Shown here piece by piece: positions 34,784 through 43,085 of a DNA stretch of 64,000 nt. The position numbers and the translations under genes are program-made. The stretch is taken from the NCBI RefSeq assembly GCF_913057115.1, contig NZ_CAJXNN010000009.1, forward strand, positions 1 through 64,000, given 5' to 3'. Source of the DNA: an uncultured Roseovarius sp. Its GTDB lineage: Bacteria > Pseudomonadota > Alphaproteobacteria > Rhodobacterales > Rhodobacteraceae. Under the pieces are notes generated by a model that worked only from the letters and a program-made list of their open reading frames with translations, ran no database searches and had not been told where the DNA came from. Every line of letters begins with the position of its first letter. Position 1 is the stretch's first letter.

Positions 34784-35947
34784 ACGGTTCAGTAGACCGG
34801 GCGTCGGCCAGGCATCGGCGGGCAGGCCCAGTTTTTGCTGTATGTCCTGCACGGCGGCACGGGTGCCTGCGCCAAGGATGCCGTCGATATCACCCACGTC
34901 ATAGCCACGCGCGGCCAGCTTGCGCTGTAGCTGCTTCATGCGCTCCCCCGAAAGGCCCGGCGCCGGATTGCCCGCGTCAAACACCGGCGCGCCTTCTAGA
35001 CGGTTGGCGAAATAGGCGGCGGTGAGGACGTAAGTGAAACTCTGATTCCACTCGAAATAGACGTGGAAATTCGGATAGGCGAGGAAGGCCGGGCCGCCGC
35101 GCCCCTGTGGCACGATCAAGTTGGCGGGCAGTGATCCGGCGATCTGCCCATGCCGGGGCCGCACCCCCATGGCCGCCCACTCCGAGGCGCGCTTGGTGGT
35201 GCGCAGGCCCGTCAGGGACCAGTCCATATCCGCAGGCACCGTCACCTCCTGCAACCAGGGCTCGTTCGGGCGCCAGCCCAGCGAGCTCAGCATCTTGGCC
35301 CCCGACATCAGGGCATCGGGGGCCGAGGTTTTCAGGCTGACATGCCCGTCACCATCGCCATCCACCCCGTTCTCGATAATATCCTCGGGCAGCATTTGCA
35401 CCATGCCGATTTCCCCGGCCCAAGCGCCGGTGGTGCGGGCGGGGTCAAAATCGCCGTGGGTATAAAGCTCCAGCGCGGCAAAAACCTGCGGGCGGAACAA
35501 TTCCGGGCGGCGGCAATCATGCGAAAGCGTCACCAGCGCGTTCAGCGTGTTGAAATCCCCCTGAAACGCGCCGTAGTCGGTCTCAAACGCCCAAAAGGCC
35601 AAAAGGACCCCACGGTCAATGCCATATGTCGCCTCGATCCGGTCAAAAACCGCGTCATGGCGCTGCGCCATCTGCTGCCCCTTGTTCAGGCGACCCGCAC
35701 TGATCAAACGGCGGGCGAAATCCACGAAGGGCAGTTGAAAGACCCCTTGCCGCCGGTCGGCCTTGATCACGGATGCATCACGGCGCGCGTTGGCAAAGAA
35801 GCGATCCACCGTGCCGCGATCAAAGCCGCGCGAGACCGCCTCGGACTTCAGGTCATTCACAAAGCCTTGGAAACTGCCGCCACAGGTCTGCGCCATGGCC
35901 CCACCAGCCAACATGATCAGACCCGCCGTCATCGACAAAAATCGCAT
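34778..35947 (-). CDS. lytic murein transglycosylase, MltB family
   Basis: A 389-residue exported enzyme: signal peptide MRFLSMTAGLIMLAGGAMAQ; SLT_2 domain with FWAFETDYGAFQGDFNT, where the Glu is the expected catalytic acid, and GAWAGEIGMVQMLPEDI; and a C-terminal peptidoglycan-binding domain (LQRKLAARGYDVGDIDGI and GTRAAVQDIQQKLGL). It cleaves glycan strands to 1,6-anhydromuropeptides. ATG 35947 begins the signal peptide. Probably monocistronic. Confidence 0.92.
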   Translation of the reverse strand: MRFLSMTAGLIMLAGGAMAQTCGGSFQGFVNDLKSEAVSRGFDRGTVDRFFANARRDASVIKADRRQGVFQLPFVDFARRLISAGRLNKGQQMAQRHDAVFDRIEATYGIDRGVLLAFWAFETDYGAFQGDFNTLNALVTLSHDCRRPELFRPQVFAALELYTHGDFDPARTTGAWAGEIGMVQMLPEDIIENGVDGDGDGHVSLKTSAPDALMSGAKMLSSLGWRPNEPWLQEVTVPADMDWSLTGLRTTKRASEWAAMGVRPRHGQIAGSLPANLIVPQGRGGPAFLAYPNFHVYFEWNQSFTYVLTAAYFANRLEGAPVFDAGNPAPGLSGERMKQLQRKLAARGYDVGDIDGILGAGTRAAVQDIQQKLGLPADAWPTPGLLNRL

Positions 35948-36043
35948 GGGATATCCCCGCTTTTGAAAAGTTTTGCCCACCTTAAAGCGTTTCTCGGGAA
36001 ACCTAAATCACCGTTTTCACAACTGTGCCGGTTTGCCCTAACC

Positions 36044-36071
36044 CCTCACGAAACCTCACGAAATCCTCACG
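36044..36071. repeat. short tandem repeat CCTCACGAAA
   Basis: CCTCACGAAA at 36044-36053 and 36054-36063, then CCTCACG at 36065-36071. The roughly one-turn spacing lies in the shared upstream region of the lytic transglycosylase gene (-) and the exported-protein gene (+). It may be an operator; it is short enough to be chance. Confidence 0.4.
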
Positions 36072-36167
36072 CCATGGCTCTCACTTACGTGTTGAACATG
36101 TGTTTGGAAATTCGGCTTGGTCGGGCCCACCTCTTCAGTATCGCACTCGAAAAAAAGGAGTTCTGAA

Positions 36168-36548
36168 ATGACCAAATCCATCAACACCAAAACCCGCAAT
36201 ATCCTTGGCCTTGCCGTCGCCGCGACCCTTGGCGCCACTGCCCTGCCCGCAACCGCGATGGATGCCGGCAACCTGAAACGCAGTGTCCCAAATTGGATCA
36301 GCGTCGATACCTTCAACAGCATGAGCCAGAACGAACTCTACAAGGTCGATTTGGCCCAGGAACGCGGACAGCGCGTCGTGATCGAAGGCTATTCGCTGTC
36401 GCAAAGCCGTGAGGTGGTCGATGATGCGCTGGCAAATGACCAAGAGGTCAGCCGCGCCGCCAACACCACATTTGGCGACATGTCCATGACCTCAGTCGGC
36501 AAGGGGAAAGAGCACCCCGTCAGCACACGTGACGACGTGCGTCGCTGA
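36168..36548 (+). CDS. small exported protein of unknown function
   Basis: A 126-residue protein with a signal peptide (ILGLAVAATLGATALPATA, cleavage after ATA near residue 30). The mature part is hydrophilic with MSQNELYKVDLAQERGQR and a charged, probably flexible C-terminus. AAGGAG lies seven bases before ATG 36168, a strong ribosome site. No cysteine and no recognised family. A hairpin terminator follows. Confidence 0.75.
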   Translation: MTKSINTKTRNILGLAVAATLGATALPATAMDAGNLKRSVPNWISVDTFNSMSQNELYKVDLAQERGQRVVIEGYSLSQSREVVDDALANDQEVSRAANTTFGDMSMTSVGKGKEHPVSTRDDVRR

Positions 36549-36572
36549 TAGTCTTTGGACAGATTCGGCATT

Positions 36573-36593
36573 GGGCACCCCCTGCGGGTGCCC
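36573..36593. terminator. hairpin terminator between convergent genes
   Basis: GGGCACCC-cctgc-GGGTGCCC forms an 8-bp stem, followed on the plus strand by ATTGTCATTT. It separates the exported-protein gene (+) from cbiB (-). Confidence 0.6.
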
Positions 36594-36631
36594 ATTGTCA
36601 TTTGCGCGCCGCCACCGCAATGACGCCAAGC

Positions 36632-37543
36632 TCAGCCAAGAAGACCGGCGATCATGGCAAACCCCAAGGTCAGCCCCCAACTGCGCCACAGCGCATTGCA
36701 ACTGTCCTCGACCTCCTGCGCTCCGATATCACGCCGCCCCATGGCATTGACGAAGGGAAAATCGCGCATCCGACCCTCATAGGCCCGCGGCCCGGACAGC
36801 GCCACGCCCAGCACCCGCGCCATCGCTGCCTCGGGCCAGCCCGCATTGGGGGACCGGTGCAGGCGCGCATCGGCACGCACCGCGCCAAAGCCCCGCCAGC
36901 GCCCATGGCTCAGCCAGATCAAACCGGCGGTCAGGCGCGCGGGGATCACGTTAAGCAGATCATCGAAGCGCGCCGCGGCCCAGCCGAACTCTTCATGCCG
37001 AGGCGTGCGGTAGCCGATCATCGAGTCGGCGGTATTGGTGATCTTGTAAAGCAATAGCCCCGGCAACCCGCCAATGAGGAACCAGAAGGCGGGCGCAATC
37101 ACCCCGTCACTTTGGTTTTCCGCTGCCGATTCAATCGCGGCACGGGCCACGGCGGGGCCATCCATCGCGGCGGTATCGCGGCCCACGATCATCGCGACGC
37201 TGCGCCGCGCCTCGCCGACCGAAAGGCGCAGGGCACGGGCCACGGCGCGCACGTGGGTCACGAGGGAGTTTTGAGCCAACAGCACGGCCACCACGACCAC
37301 CTCGACGACCGGGCCAAAGACCTCAAGCACCATACCAAGCAACACGGCGCCCGCGCCCATCGCCGCCATCGTGCAAACCCCTTTGACCCGCCGCGCCTCA
37401 CCTGCGTTCAATCGCCGGTCAAACCAGCCCACGACGCGCCCCATCAAAACGGCCGGATGCGGCACCCGATCCCAGATCGCGCGCGGCTCGCCCACAAGGG
37501 CATCCAGAATCATGGCGATGGCAAGGACAAGGGCGGTGCTCAT
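36632..37543 (-). CDS. cbiB: adenosylcobinamide-phosphate synthase CbiB/CobD
   Basis: A 303-residue inner-membrane enzyme that attaches aminopropanol (phosphate) to cobyric acid. Motifs are ILDALVGEPRAIWDRVPHPAVLMG at the N-terminus, ESAAENQSDGVIAPAFWFL near the middle, and KITNTADSMIGYRTPRHEEF. Called CobD in the Pseudomonas nomenclature. ATG 37543 overlaps the cobC stop by four bases; the frame extends to 37660 inside cobC without conservation. Confidence 0.93.
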   Translation of the reverse strand: MSTALVLAIAMILDALVGEPRAIWDRVPHPAVLMGRVVGWFDRRLNAGEARRVKGVCTMAAMGAGAVLLGMVLEVFGPVVEVVVVAVLLAQNSLVTHVRAVARALRLSVGEARRSVAMIVGRDTAAMDGPAVARAAIESAAENQSDGVIAPAFWFLIGGLPGLLLYKITNTADSMIGYRTPRHEEFGWAAARFDDLLNVIPARLTAGLIWLSHGRWRGFGAVRADARLHRSPNAGWPEAAMARVLGVALSGPRAYEGRMRDFPFVNAMGRRDIGAQEVEDSCNALWRSWGLTLGFAMIAGLLG

Positions 37544-38475
37544 AACGCGGCCTCCAAGCGGCTCCATTGCCCCGGCGCGGGCAGGCCCAGCCGCAGCCAT
37601 GTTTTCGAATAGGGGAACACACGGCTCCAGATATGGTTTCGGGCAAAGCGCGCTTGCCAAGCCTTGGCGTCGTCCACCTCGTAAAGCCGAAAAAGCGACG
37701 TGCCGCCTTCAACCCGCGCCCCCGCGCGGATCATCAGGGCATCCAGCCGCGCGGCATCTTCATTCAGACGCACACGGGTTTCCACCGCCCAATCGTGATC
37801 GTCCAGCGCCACCGCGCCAATCGTCAGCGCCGGTCCCGACACGGCCCAAGGACCAAGCGCCGTGGCCAGTTGCCCAATCACATCCGGCGTGGCAATTGCG
37901 AAGCCAAGGCGCATGCCCGCAAGCCCCCAGAATTTGCCGAAACTCTTGAGGACGACAACACCAGGGCGTGCGGCCTCATGCACCCAGGACCGGTCGGGCC
38001 AGACATCGGCGAAACTTTCATCGACCACGGTCAATGGGCTGTCAAAAGTCTCTTCGGCGTACCAATGGCCGGTGGGGTTGTTGGGATGCACGATGACCCG
38101 CGCGCTGGCCCCCTCCTCGCCCATGTCCCAGCCGTGCGCCAAGAAGGCAGCGGCGTGTTCATTATAGGTGGGCGCGGGAATATCAACGCGGGCCTTGGGG
38201 GCCAGCATGGGCAGCTTGGCAATCAGGCTGGAGGCGCCGGGGGCCGCCAGAATCGCCGCCTCGTCCGGCACGTGCCAGTGCCGCCGCGCGGCGTCCAGAA
38301 GCGCATCCTGCGCGGCTCTATCGGGCAGGGCTGTCCAAGCCTCGGTCGCAATCTGCGGCACCGGGTAAGGCACCGGGTTTATCCCGGTCGACAGGTCAAT
38401 CCAATCCGCACGACGTCCGCCATAGTCGGCCACGGCGGCATCCAGCCCCCCGCCATGATCGCGCGGCGCCTGCAC
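37540..38475 (-). CDS. cobC: threonine-phosphate decarboxylase CobC
   Basis: A PLP enzyme of 311 residues making (R)-1-amino-2-propanol phosphate for the cobalamin nucleotide loop. Visible are DHGGGLDAA, DLSTGINPVPYP, HPNNPTGHWY, VVDESFADV and the PLP-lysine region LKSFGKFWGLAGMRLGF. Its product is used by CbiB, encoded next with translational coupling. It follows the DUF1636 gene by four bases. No cobalamin riboswitch is visible before this cluster. Confidence 0.93.
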   Translation of the reverse strand: MQAPRDHGGGLDAAVADYGGRRADWIDLSTGINPVPYPVPQIATEAWTALPDRAAQDALLDAARRHWHVPDEAAILAAPGASSLIAKLPMLAPKARVDIPAPTYNEHAAAFLAHGWDMGEEGASARVIVHPNNPTGHWYAEETFDSPLTVVDESFADVWPDRSWVHEAARPGVVVLKSFGKFWGLAGMRLGFAIATPDVIGQLATALGPWAVSGPALTIGAVALDDHDWAVETRVRLNEDAARLDALMIRAGARVEGGTSLFRLYEVDDAKAWQARFARNHIWSRVFPYSKTWLRLGLPAPGQWSRLEAAL

Positions 38476-38479
38476 GGCC

Positions 38480-38854
38480 TTAACCCTCTGCGTCGGGCAG
38501 CGGCGGGTGGCGGGTCACGAAATGCCCCTTCACCCCTTGCGGCCACTCGCGGAACGGTACGCGGCCCGTGTCGCTTTGCGCGTGCATCTCGGCATAATCC
38601 ACGATGGCCTGCGCCGCCTCCTCGCCCGGCTCGAACCGTCCCAGCGTATAGGCCAGCTTGCCCTGCGCCTGAATCGCCACATTGCAGCCATGCGAGCAGC
38701 CCATGAGGCAAGACACCCGCCGGGTTTTCACATCGCGCCCCTCGGCCTGACGCTCCACCAGTTCGGCCAGATCCTCGCCATGGGTCCGGGTGTGGGTTTC
38801 GGCGGTCCAATCATCGCGCTTGCAGGTGTCGCAGACAGTGATCCATGTGGTCAT
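38480..38854 (-). CDS. DUF1636 cysteine-rich (ferredoxin-like) protein
   Basis: A 124-residue protein with five cysteines: Cys8 and Cys11 (CDTC) and Cys49, Cys53 and Cys57 (SCLMGCSHGCNV). The arrangement suggests a thioredoxin-fold [2Fe-2S] or metal-binding protein; DUF1636 genes recur beside cobalamin genes. First gene of the DUF1636-cobC-cbiB operon. ATG 38854 precedes the conserved TTWITVCDTC; the longer frame to 38950 is unsupported. Exact role unknown. Confidence 0.82.
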   Translation of the reverse strand: MTTWITVCDTCKRDDWTAETHTRTHGEDLAELVERQAEGRDVKTRRVSCLMGCSHGCNVAIQAQGKLAYTLGRFEPGEEAAQAIVDYAEMHAQSDTGRVPFREWPQGVKGHFVTRHPPLPDAEG

Positions 38855-38946
38855 ATCGGGGAGGCCCTTGTCGAATTCAACACGGCCTTTCAAACCGAAT
38901 TCCGCACGCCACGCAAGCATCAGTGAGCCACACCCCAAGCGCCAAA

Positions 38947-38977
38947 GCAAAAAAGGGCGCCCCTGTGGGCGCCCTTT
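38947..38977 (-). terminator. rho-independent terminator of the hflKC-degP region
   Basis: On the minus strand GGGCGCCC-acag-GGGCGCCC is followed by TTTTTT, 28 bases after the degP stop. The stem can extend to 11 bp with AAA/TTT. This is a textbook intrinsic terminator for transcripts arriving from degP. Confidence 0.85.
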
Positions 38978-39004
38978 GCAAGCCTATCTAGAATTTCAAG
39001 GCGA

Positions 39005-40468
39005 TCAATCTTCGCTATCCAAGGGCAACGCCACGAAACGCGGCTCCCCGGCGCGACGCACAAGAAGCAGGATCGACTTGCGTCCGGCTTCCTCGGCATC
39101 AGCGATACGATCCTCGAAATCGCTGATCGCGTTGACCTTTTGCTGGCCCGCCTCAGTGATCAGGTCACCCGCGCGCAGGCCCTTTTCATAGGCTTCCGAC
39201 AGGTTGTCGACATCGGTCACCACAAGGCCTGTCGCCTCATCAGTCAGATCAAGCTGGCCACGCAACTCTTCGGTCAGGGTGCTGAGCGTCATGCCAAGGA
39301 TCGCCGCCTCCGAGGGTTCCGCCTCGCCATTCGGCTGCGCAGCAGGGACAGCGCCCTCGGCGGCCTCACGACGACCAAGCGTCACCTTGAGGGTCTGCGT
39401 TTTGCCCTCGCGGAAGACGACAACGCGCACGGTCTTGCCGACCTCGGTGTTTCCTACTTGGCGAACAAGGCCGCGGGTGTCTTCCACCTGCTTGCCATCG
39501 AATGACAGGATCACGTCGCCCGATTCCATGCCGGCTTCAGCGGCAGGGCCTTCTGGCACGTCAGTCACAAGGGCACCGCGAACCTCTTCAAGGCCCATGG
39601 CCTCGGCCACGTCATCGGTGACGTCCTGAATGCGAACGCCCAACCAACCTCGGCGCGTCTCACCATATTCCTTGAGTTGGTCGACAACGCGGGTCACGAC
39701 ATTCGACGCCATTGAAAAGCCGATCCCGATCGAGCCGCCAGTGGGCGACAGGATCGCGGTGTTCACGCCGATCACCTGTGCATCCATGTTGAACAGCGGG
39801 CCACCCGAGTTACCACGGTTAATCGCGGCGTCGGTCTGAATATAGTCGTCATATGTTCCGCTCAGGGCGCGGTTACGGGCCGATACGATCCCGGCAGAAA
39901 CCGAGAACCCCTGACCCAGCGGGTTACCCATGGCCATCACCCAATCGCCCACGCGGGCGGTGTCGCTATCGCCAAAGCTGACATAGGGCAGTGGTTCATC
40001 GGGCGAGACCTTCAAAAGCGCGATGTCGGTCTTGGGGTCGGTGCCCACGACCTCGGCTTCCAGTTCCTTGCCAGAAAAGAACTCGATAATGATCTCATCG
40101 GCAGATTCGATGACGTGATTGTTCGTCACGACAAACCCGTCCTCGCTGATCACGAAGCCCGACCCCAGCGCCGAGGTGCGGCGCGGGCGATCCCCCTGAC
40201 CGCTGCGGTCACGAAATTCGCGGAAAAAATCCTCGAAGGGCGAGCCTTCGGGAACGATGGGCGATGGGCCGGCCCCCTGCGCCACGACGGTTGATGTGGT
40301 GATGTTCACCACGGCCGGGCTGACCTTGTCGGCCAGATCGGCGAAACTTTCCCGGGCCTGCGCCACCATGGCCTGCGCCACGATCAAAACCGTGGTCAGA
40401 AGCGTCAGGTAAAACGCCCTCATCATCCCGGTGCTTTGCTGTTTCATTGCTACGGATTTGGCTGTCAC
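39005..40468 (-). CDS. degP: periplasmic serine protease DegP/HtrA (Do-like)
   Basis: A 487-residue envelope quality-control protease. The N-terminus has a signal/anchor (YLTLLTTVLIVAQAMVAQ). The triad is His in TNNHVIESADE, Asp in TDIALLKVSP and Ser in NRGNSGGPLFN, followed by two PDZ domains (about 290-385 and 400-480). GTG 40468 is chosen because AAGGAG sits ideally before it; ATG 40447 has no such site. It follows hflK-hflC-DUF2065 on the same strand, a common alphaproteobacterial arrangement. Confidence 0.93.
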   Translation of the reverse strand: MTAKSVAMKQQSTGMMRAFYLTLLTTVLIVAQAMVAQARESFADLADKVSPAVVNITTSTVVAQGAGPSPIVPEGSPFEDFFREFRDRSGQGDRPRRTSALGSGFVISEDGFVVTNNHVIESADEIIIEFFSGKELEAEVVGTDPKTDIALLKVSPDEPLPYVSFGDSDTARVGDWVMAMGNPLGQGFSVSAGIVSARNRALSGTYDDYIQTDAAINRGNSGGPLFNMDAQVIGVNTAILSPTGGSIGIGFSMASNVVTRVVDQLKEYGETRRGWLGVRIQDVTDDVAEAMGLEEVRGALVTDVPEGPAAEAGMESGDVILSFDGKQVEDTRGLVRQVGNTEVGKTVRVVVFREGKTQTLKVTLGRREAAEGAVPAAQPNGEAEPSEAAILGMTLSTLTEELRGQLDLTDEATGLVVTDVDNLSEAYEKGLRAGDLITEAGQQKVNAISDFEDRIADAEEAGRKSILLLVRRAGEPRFVALPLDSED

Positions 40469-40612
40469 CTTGGATCTCCTTGCCTTGGTCCGAATGTGTC
40501 GCCGGGTCTACGGCCCCGGAACGATCTATGGGTGTCATGTAAGATGCCAAACGCAGATCGCAAAGATCGCAACACAGTGTCACGCCCATGTGAACCGCAT
40601 GTGAGCTTTAAA

Positions 40613-40810
40613 TCAAGCGCCCAATGTCTTGGCAGCCCAGACCATCACGGTGCCAATCGCCAGACAGGCCAGCCCGAAGAACCGGCGCTGTTCCTCGCTC
40701 AGGGCCTGCAAGGCCACAAGCAGTTGCTCAATGATCGAAGGGGCCAGCGCATAGACCAGCCCCTCCACAATCAGTACCAGCCCAAGGGCCAGAAGTGCCG
40801 TTTCAATCAA
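40613..40810 (-). CDS. DUF2065 small membrane protein
   Basis: A 65-residue protein with two membrane helices (ETALLALGLVLIVEGLVYAL and GLACLAIGTVMVWA) and the connecting LSEEQRRFFG typical of DUF2065 (YjeT-like). Overlaps hflC by four bases. Function unknown, although the neighbourhood points to membrane-protein quality control. Confidence 0.88.
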   Translation of the reverse strand: MIETALLALGLVLIVEGLVYALAPSIIEQLLVALQALSEEQRRFFGLACLAIGTVMVWAAKTLGA

Positions 40811-41835
40811 TTGGTCGCCTCGGCGTCGTTACCTTCGGTCGCCTGCTCTTCAAGACGCTGGCGTTCCGTTTCGGGAAGATCGGGCGATACTTCCATCTCG
40901 GGTGCCATTTCGCGCAGGCTGTCGATGTCGATATCCTCGAGATCGACCCTACCCAAGCCATCGGCCCGGATGGCGCCAAACATCTCGGTCAGGAACTCGC
41001 TGTCGGGCGAAAAGACCATGGTGGAATTCTCACTTTGCAGCGATTTTTCCAAGGCCGTCAGAGAGCGATAGAAGGCAAAGAACTCGGGGTTCTTGCCGAA
41101 AGACTCGGCATAGATCCGGTTCCGCTCGGCATCGGCCTCACCGCGGGTAATCTCGGCCTCGCGCTCGGCCTGGCTGACGGTTTCAACCACGGTCCGGTCC
41201 GCAGCAGCGCGCACCCGTTGCGCGGCCTCGTTACCACGGGCGATCTCATCCGCGGCCTCGCGCTCACGCTCGGCCCGCATCCGGGCAAAGGTCGCATCAA
41301 GGTTTTGTTGCGGCAGGTTGGTTTGCTTCAATCGCACGTCCACGATTTGCAGTCCAAGGCTTTCTGCGCTGGTGCGCGCCTGTGCCCGAATACGGCGGGC
41401 CAATTCGCCCCGTTCCGGCGACAGGATCGTGTCCGACGTGACCTGATCAGCACCCAGAACCTCACGGATCTGCGCGTTCAGGATCGACGACAAACGGTCC
41501 TCGGCGGCGCGAATGCCACCAACGCCAACCGCTTGCCTGAAGCGAACGACATCCGCGATGCGATAGCGCGCGAAGGCATCCACCACGAGGCGCCGGTCAT
41601 CCGACGGTGTGACCTCGATGGTATCGGTGTCGAACGACAGGATACGGTCGTCATAGCGCACGACCTCCTGAATGACCGGGATCTTGAAACCAAGGCCGGG
41701 TTCTTCGACAACCTGTCGAATTTGGCCGAATTGCAGAACAAGCGCTTTTTCCCGCTCATCCACGATGAAGATCGACGACAGCACCCCGATAAAGGCAACC
41801 ACGACGACCGGCAGAATAAGTGCGGTTTTACGCAT
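40807..41835 (-). CDS. hflC: protease modulator HflC
   Basis: A 342-residue SPFH/stomatin protein forming the HflKC complex that cages FtsH in the inner membrane. One N-terminal helix (LILPVVVVAFIGVLSSIFIV), a prohibitin domain (DEREKALVLQFGQI onward), a coiled-coil segment rich in Arg/Glu/Ala (RAEREREAADEIARGNEAAQ), and an acidic tail. Its ATG overlaps the hflK stop by one base. Confidence 0.94.
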   Translation of the reverse strand: MRKTALILPVVVVAFIGVLSSIFIVDEREKALVLQFGQIRQVVEEPGLGFKIPVIQEVVRYDDRILSFDTDTIEVTPSDDRRLVVDAFARYRIADVVRFRQAVGVGGIRAAEDRLSSILNAQIREVLGADQVTSDTILSPERGELARRIRAQARTSAESLGLQIVDVRLKQTNLPQQNLDATFARMRAEREREAADEIARGNEAAQRVRAAADRTVVETVSQAEREAEITRGEADAERNRIYAESFGKNPEFFAFYRSLTALEKSLQSENSTMVFSPDSEFLTEMFGAIRADGLGRVDLEDIDIDSLREMAPEMEVSPDLPETERQRLEEQATEGNDAEATN

Positions 41836-43016
41836 CAGTTCGAGCCTCCGGTATTGGTGTTCGTGTTGGATGAGGTGCCACCACCCCGCCGCAGTTCATT
41901 CAGCGGCAGGTAAGGCACGATGCCTTGGCCGTCTTGTCCCGCGCCACTGGTTTCATCAATCAGAACCTTGTCAAGTTGGCCCAGCGTCCGCTCGATCGTT
42001 TCAAGATATAGGCGGCGTTGGGTCACTTCCGGCGCGCGGTTGAACTCTTGAGCCACGGCGATGAAGCGGCTGGCCTCACCGATGGCCTCGTTGACGACGC
42101 GCGCTCGGTACCCTTCGGATTCCTGAATGATCTGCGCCGCTTCACCACGCGCTTCGGCCAGAACCCGGTTGGCATAGGCGTCAGCCTGACGTTGCAAACG
42201 GTCGCGTTCCTGTTCGGCGGCCTGCACCTCGCGGAAGGCGTCGATCACTTCGCGCGGCGGGTCTGCCGTATCGAGGTTCACCCGCACGATATTGATGCCG
42301 CTTTCATAGTCATCCAGCGTTTCCTGGATATTCTCGCGCGCCGTATCTGCGATGATCCCCCGGTCACGGTTGAGGATCGGCGCAAGGTTCGAGGCGGCAA
42401 TGATCTCACGCATGGCCGACTCGGAGACCGCACGAACGGTCAGCTGCGGATCGCGGATGTTGAACAACAGTTTGGCCGGGTCGTTGATGTTCCAGACCAC
42501 CTGAAAGTCGATATCGACGATATTGGCATCGGTGGTCAGCATCAAACCGTCGTTGTCGCTGCCGCGGCCCACGCCAATGTCTTCTGTCCGCTCCGACGTA
42601 ACGTTGACCACATCATAGGTCATAACCGGCCACGGGGCGAAGTTCAGGCCGGGGTTGCCGGTCGATGAATACTCACCGAGAAGCAATTCAACCGATTGTT
42701 CCTCGGGCTTTACGGTGTAAAGGCTTGCCGCCAGCCAGACCGCGACAGCGATCAAGCCGCCAAGGATAAAGGTGCCGCGCCCGAAACCGGGGCCGCCTGC
42801 ACCGCCTCCGGGGCCATCACCGCCGCCGCCGCGCCCACCCATGAGCACGCGCAATTGGTCTTGGCCTTTTTTCACAAGCTCGTCGATTTCGGGCATCTGC
42901 GGCGGGCCATCGTTCGGGCGCCGAGGGCCACCACCATTGTTGCCACGGCGGCCGTCATCCCCGCCGCCGCCTGAATTTCCGCCGCCGCCCCATGGGCCGC
43001 CAGACTGTCCAGCCAT
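41835..43016 (-). CDS. hflK: protease modulator HflK
   Basis: A 393-residue SPFH protein, partner of HflC. The N-terminus is Gly-rich (GGPWGGGGNSGGGG), then a charged segment, one membrane helix (about residues 85-105), the SPFH domain (VKPEEQSVELLLGEY) and a helical coiled coil (EVQAAEQERDRLQRQADAY). ATG 43016 lies within GTTTACATGGC; the extension to 43061 is unsupported. First gene of the hflK-hflC-DUF2065 set, possibly reaching degP. Confidence 0.94.
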   Translation of the reverse strand: MAGQSGGPWGGGGNSGGGGDDGRRGNNGGGPRRPNDGPPQMPEIDELVKKGQDQLRVLMGGRGGGGDGPGGGAGGPGFGRGTFILGGLIAVAVWLAASLYTVKPEEQSVELLLGEYSSTGNPGLNFAPWPVMTYDVVNVTSERTEDIGVGRGSDNDGLMLTTDANIVDIDFQVVWNINDPAKLLFNIRDPQLTVRAVSESAMREIIAASNLAPILNRDRGIIADTARENIQETLDDYESGINIVRVNLDTADPPREVIDAFREVQAAEQERDRLQRQADAYANRVLAEARGEAAQIIQESEGYRARVVNEAIGEASRFIAVAQEFNRAPEVTQRRLYLETIERTLGQLDKVLIDETSGAGQDGQGIVPYLPLNELRRGGGTSSNTNTNTGGSN

Positions 43017-43085
43017 GTAAACTCTTCCCTTGTTGTGCCGTCTCAAACGGACGCTGTTCATAACCTGTGTAGCACAGGCGAAAAA

